From assembly GCA_028706835.1 (NCBI GenBank), contig JAQTVL010000190.1, positions 1 to 8,115 on the forward strand: 8,115 nt of DNA. The letters run 5' to 3'. Shown here one piece after another: positions 5,693-8,115 of the stretch. Every line of letters starts with the position of its first letter. Position 1 is the first letter of the stretch. Under the pieces are notes generated by a model. It ran no database searches. It was not told the DNA's origin and saw only the letters and a program-made list of their open reading frames with translations. The translations under genes were made by a program, and so were the position numbers. The stretch comes from Phycisphaerae bacterium (GTDB taxonomy: Bacteria; Planctomycetota; Phycisphaerae; JAJVII01).

Positions 5693-6349
5693 ATGCTGAA
5701 ACCGGCTGAAACGGCGAAAGTGCTCAAGACGATCGAGGACGACGGCGTGGTTGCGGTCGTTCGCGGCAAGAGCGGCGAGTCGATGGTGCAGGTGGCCCAG
5801 GCGATCGCCGCCGGCGGCGTCCGTTGCATCGAGCTGACCTTTACTACCCCCGATTGCCTCGACGTGATCAAGGCGGTGCGCAAGGCCTGCGGCAAGACGA
5901 ACGTGATCGGCGCGGGCACGGTGCTGGATTCCGAGACGGCCCGGGCCGCCATCCTGGCGGGCGCCCAGTTCATCGTCGCCCCGTCGACCGACCTGGGCAC
6001 GATCGAGCTCTGCAAGCGATACAGCATCCCGATCATGCCCGGCGCCCTCACGCCGACCGAGGTCGCCCGCGCCTGGCAGGCGGGGGCCGATGCGATCAAG
6101 ATCTTCCCGGCCAACGTGATGGGGCCGAAGTACCTCAAGGACCTGGCCGGCCCGTTCCCGCAATGCCGCTTCACGCCAACCGGCGGGGTCGACGAGAAGA
6201 CGATCGGCGAGTACATCAAGTGCGGCGCGATGGCCGGCGGCGTCGGGTCGGCGCTGGTCGATGCGAAGCTGGTCGACGAAGGCAAGTTCGACGAGTTGAC
6301 CAAACGGGCTGCGGGGCTGATCGCCGCGGTGAAGGCCGCCCGGGGCTGA
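5693..6349 (+). CDS. eda: 2-keto-3-deoxy-6-phosphogluconate / 4-hydroxy-2-oxoglutarate aldolase
   Basis: The protein has 218 residues from ATG 5693, matching the usual length of about 210 for this class I aldolase. AGGAG (5681-5685) sits 7 nt upstream; the frame is open further back to 5558, but that region holds the promoter. The enzyme splits KDPG into pyruvate and glyceraldehyde 3-phosphate in the Entner-Doudoroff route and in uronate breakdown, in the cytoplasm. VVAVVRG (19-25, R24), CIELTF with E47, GAGTV (73-77), the Schiff-base lysine K136 in DAIKIFPAN (133-141) and PTGGV (162-166) are all present in family order. No edd or uronate gene is in view, so the pathway cannot be assigned. 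Some paralogues act on 6-phosphogalactonate or other 2-keto-3-deoxy acids, so the exact substrate is less sure than the family. Confidence 0.93.
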   Translation: MLKPAETAKVLKTIEDDGVVAVVRGKSGESMVQVAQAIAAGGVRCIELTFTTPDCLDVIKAVRKACGKTNVIGAGTVLDSETARAAILAGAQFIVAPSTDLGTIELCKRYSIPIMPGALTPTEVARAWQAGADAIKIFPANVMGPKYLKDLAGPFPQCRFTPTGGVDEKTIGEYIKCGAMAGGVGSALVDAKLVDEGKFDELTKRAAGLIAAVKAARG

Positions 6350-6352
6350 GCG

Positions 6353-6452
6353 AACAGTGGACGGTGGTCAGTGGGCAGTGGTCAGCGAAAGGCAATTCGC
6401 GGATCGCTGTCGTACTGACCACTGTTCACTGACCACTGACCACTGACCACTG
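6353..6452. repeat. Heptamer-repeat inverted repeat forming a long imperfect hairpin
   Basis: The left arm 6355-6385 is built of AGTGGTC-like units and the right arm 6415-6445 of its complement. CAGTGGTCAG (6376-6385) pairs perfectly with CTGACCACTG (6415-6424). Outwards, the remaining 21 positions pair with one mismatch and three G-T pairs, giving a 31-bp stem around a 29-base loop. The right side continues as a tandem array of ACTGACC (6428-6452, about 3.6 units). No T-run follows. It fills the gap between the eda stop and the next start codon, leaving 7 bp before ATG 6460. It could be a dispersed intergenic repeat, an RNA-processing site or a translational control element. No open frame or mobile gene is attached to it. 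Confidence 0.8.
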
Positions 6453-6459
6453 GATTCCC

Positions 6460-7344
6460 ATGCGAAGCCTGCTCACGGCGATGCAGTTTCTCTATGGCCT
6501 GCGGGCCGGGCAGGGGGGGGAATCGCCCCAGGAGCGGGAATCCGCCCGCTGGGTTGCGTGGTTCGCGCCGCTTGGGCTTGCGGTCGGCGTGATGCTGGCG
6601 TTGCTGATCCTGCTGGCCTGGGGGCCGATCCAGCCGCCGCTGCAACGCGAACTCTGGCTGGTCGTGGTGCCGGCATTGATGATCTATTGGCTGGGCCCGG
6701 CCTCGGGGCGATACGTCGGCTGGGCCCGGACGTGGGCGAGCATTCGCCTGGGCGGCCGGCTGAACGACCTTGACCACGACGCCTATCCGGGCATCGAGGC
6801 GACGGGCATCATGGTGCTGGCTGTCGCCACCGCGGCGCTGGCCCAGTACGTCGCATTTGCGAACCTGCCGTACAGTTGGCCCCTGCTGGCGCAGAACACG
6901 CCCTCGCTCCGCCTGCTGTTCCCCCGTGCGAACTACGGCGCGCCGGTGCTGATGGCGATGTGGGGCAACGCCTGCGTGTTGCTGGCTGCGTGCCTCGGCC
7001 GGCCAGCCGGCCACGCCGAGCCCGAGGTCCGCCAGCTCCTGGCCATGCCCACGCTGTCGAAACTGCTGTGGGCCGAGGTCGCGCCGTTGGCGCTGACGGC
7101 GTTATTCCTGGTGGGTTGGTTGCATCGCGGCGGGACCCTCGGCGCGTCGACGATCGTGCTGGCGGCCTTCGATGCACTGGCGATTGCGGTCATCTTGTTC
7201 GGCGTGACGATGTTGTTCGCCTGGCTGCTCGCCCGCCGCGTGCAGGGCCACTGCCGCGCGACGCTGCTGTCGGCCGGCCTGATCGGCGAACTCGTGTTCC
7301 TGCTGCTGTTCTACGCGATCATCAAGACGGGAAGCCTGCTGTAG
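6460..7344 (+). CDS. Polytopic membrane protein resembling cobalamin synthase CobS but lacking its catalytic motifs
   Basis: The protein has 294 residues, slightly longer than typical CobS (about 250). About seven hydrophobic segments are visible, near 31-54, 65-80, 113-135, 160-180, 202-220, 228-258 and 267-288. The start LLTAMQFLYGL followed by WFAPLGLAVGVMLALL (34-49) matches the CobS opening of a short helix then an FPLIG-type segment. The end HCRATLLSAGLIGELVFLLL (264-283) parallels the CobS ending GGxTGDxLGAxxELxELxxLL. CobS joins alpha-ribazole phosphate to adenosylcobinamide-GDP in the membrane. Its HLDGLADxxD motif is absent here, and the TGD of the C-terminal motif is replaced by CRA, so that activity is doubtful. 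There is no Shine-Dalgarno before ATG 6460; ATG 6481 is an alternative start with none either. The start directly abuts a repeat hairpin. An eight-G run (6513-6520) lies in the early codons. The relation is pattern-level and could be convergence between membrane proteins. Confidence 0.6.
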   Translation: MRSLLTAMQFLYGLRAGQGGESPQERESARWVAWFAPLGLAVGVMLALLILLAWGPIQPPLQRELWLVVVPALMIYWLGPASGRYVGWARTWASIRLGGRLNDLDHDAYPGIEATGIMVLAVATAALAQYVAFANLPYSWPLLAQNTPSLRLLFPRANYGAPVLMAMWGNACVLLAACLGRPAGHAEPEVRQLLAMPTLSKLLWAEVAPLALTALFLVGWLHRGGTLGASTIVLAAFDALAIAVILFGVTMLFAWLLARRVQGHCRATLLSAGLIGELVFLLLFYAIIKTGSLL

Positions 7345-7351
7345 AATCCGC

Positions 7352-8115
7352 CTACCGCCTCTTCAACTTCTTCATCTTCCGCCGCTGCGGGGCCTTGAAC
7401 TTGCTGCCGAGGGTCTTCGGCGGCAGTTCGTGCGCCTTGGCGAAGGTGTCGTCCTCGAACACCGGCTCGTTGCTCCGCTCCGGCGGGGCGGCCTTGCGGG
7501 CGGCGTCGGCCTGCTGCTCGGCTTCGCGGCGGGCCTGCTCCATCGGTGGCGGCGGCGACGGGCGGAATTCGGCGACGATCTTCTGCTCCAACTGCACGTT
7601 GATCAGCTTCTCGATCTCCGTCAGCTCCGAGCCTTCCTCCGGCGTGACCAGCGAAATCGCCACGCCGACGGCGCCCATGCGGGCGGTTCGGCCGATGCGG
7701 TGTACATACAGTTCGACATCCCCCGGCAGGTCATAGTTGATGATGTGCGAAATGCCGTCCACGTCGATGCCCCGGCCCATCAGGTCGGTCGCGACCAGCA
7801 CGTGGATCTTCGACTCGCGGAAGTCCTGCATCACGCGGTCGCGTTGCCGCTGCAACAGGTCGCCGTGAATCTGGAGGGCGTTCCAGCCGTCCTGCTGCAA
7901 CCGCTCGCACACCCGCCGCGTCTGGTGCTTGGTGTTCGTGAACACGATCGCCAGTTCCGGCTGTTCCACCTCCAGCAGCTTGCGCAGCATCCGGTACTTG
8001 TCCCACCCCTCGACCGAGACGTACTGTTGCTTCACGTGCTCGACGGTCAGCCGGTCCTCCGACAACGTCAGCCGCTGGAGGTCGTTGCTGAACTCCTCGA
8101 TCAGCCGGTTGACGT
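7352..8115 (-). CDS. DEAD-box RNA helicase, C-terminal part (5' end beyond the window)
   Basis: The frame is open from the right edge (8113 in phase) to the TAG at 7352-7354, giving 253 visible residues. The Q motif, Walker A and DEAD box must lie outside. The visible part begins at the link between the two RecA domains (RLTVEHVKQQYVSVE). It contains motif IV (AIVFTNTKHQ, about 55-64), HGDLLQRQRD (84-93), motif V (VATDLMGRGIDV, 107-118) and motif VI (YVHRIGRTARMG, 136-147). After about residue 180 comes an Ala/Glu/Arg-rich spacer and a very basic end (QRRKMKKLKRR), typical of the RNA-binding tails of RhlE-type helicases. It acts on structured RNA in the cytoplasm, in ribosome assembly or RNA decay. 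A TTG at 8065 is only an internal codon. It converges with the CobS-like gene 7 bp away, with no hairpin terminator between them. Confidence 0.93.
   Translation of the reverse strand, partial: VNRLIEEFSNDLQRLTLSEDRLTVEHVKQQYVSVEGWDKYRMLRKLLEVEQPELAIVFTNTKHQTRRVCERLQQDGWNALQIHGDLLQRQRDRVMQDFRESKIHVLVATDLMGRGIDVDGISHIINYDLPGDVELYVHRIGRTARMGAVGVAISLVTPEEGSELTEIEKLINVQLEQKIVAEFRPSPPPPMEQARREAEQQADAARKAAPPERSNEPVFEDDTFAKAHELPPKTLGSKFKAPQRRKMKKLKRR

Noticed and set aside
6428..6452. CRISPR array
   Set aside because: The ACTGACC units are 7 bp, directly tandem, and have no spacers; no cas gene is present.
6353..6452. Intrinsic terminator after eda
   Set aside because: The hairpin has a long 29-base loop and no T-run on either side.
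7345..7351. Terminator between the CobS-like and helicase genes
   Set aside because: Only 7 bp separate the stops, and no hairpin with a T-run is visible near them; the TAGAAT here spans the stop codon and is not read as a promoter.

Overview
The window looks like ordinary chromosome from a GC-rich (by eye about two thirds G+C) bacterium. The most likely home is the Planctomycetota, perhaps a Phycisphaerae-like lineage. This is an inference from the gene mix: a URO-D-superfamily protein of the non-HemE type, a Gfo/Idh/MocA oxidoreductase next to a cupin-AraC regulator, and a secreted alpha/beta hydrolase with an N-terminal Sm-like barrel. There is no rRNA, tRNA, CRISPR array, transposase or phage gene.

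Left part (1-3224): a Gfo/Idh/MocA oxidoreductase on the minus strand runs off the left edge. It is divergent from a cupin-AraC regulator, with a 168-bp gap between the two starts. That gap holds a good sigma70-type promoter for the regulator and two small inverted repeats. A URO-D-superfamily protein follows on the plus strand with its own Shine-Dalgarno and probable -10 element. It ends at a strong hairpin terminator (3250-3283) that can serve both strands. Together these look like a small regulated catabolic locus for a sugar or other small molecule. The substrate cannot be read from the sequence.

Middle part (3319-5533): two minus-strand genes encode exported proteins. The upstream one is a signal-peptide-bearing Sm-like/alpha-beta hydrolase fusion with a readable Ser-Asp-His triad and an apparently leaderless GTG start. 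The downstream one is an unrecognised secreted, cysteine-free protein with its own promoter.

Right part (5577-8115): a near-consensus promoter drives a KDPG/KHG aldolase (eda). A 31-bp imperfect hairpin made of CAGTGGTCAG-type heptamer repeats fills the gap after eda. Next is a membrane protein that resembles cobalamin synthase (CobS) at its two ends but lacks the catalytic acidic motifs. It meets, tail to tail and 7 bp apart, the C-terminal two thirds of a DEAD-box RNA helicase that enters from the right edge.

In three genes the furthest-upstream start codon lies in or upstream of a promoter -10 element, and a good Shine-Dalgarno marks a start further in. I therefore shortened the regulator, the URO-D protein and the secreted unknown. 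I see no clearly new multi-gene system. The best leads are the catalytically degenerate CobS-like protein, the heptamer hairpin directly in front of it, and the altered metal-site region of the URO-D protein.
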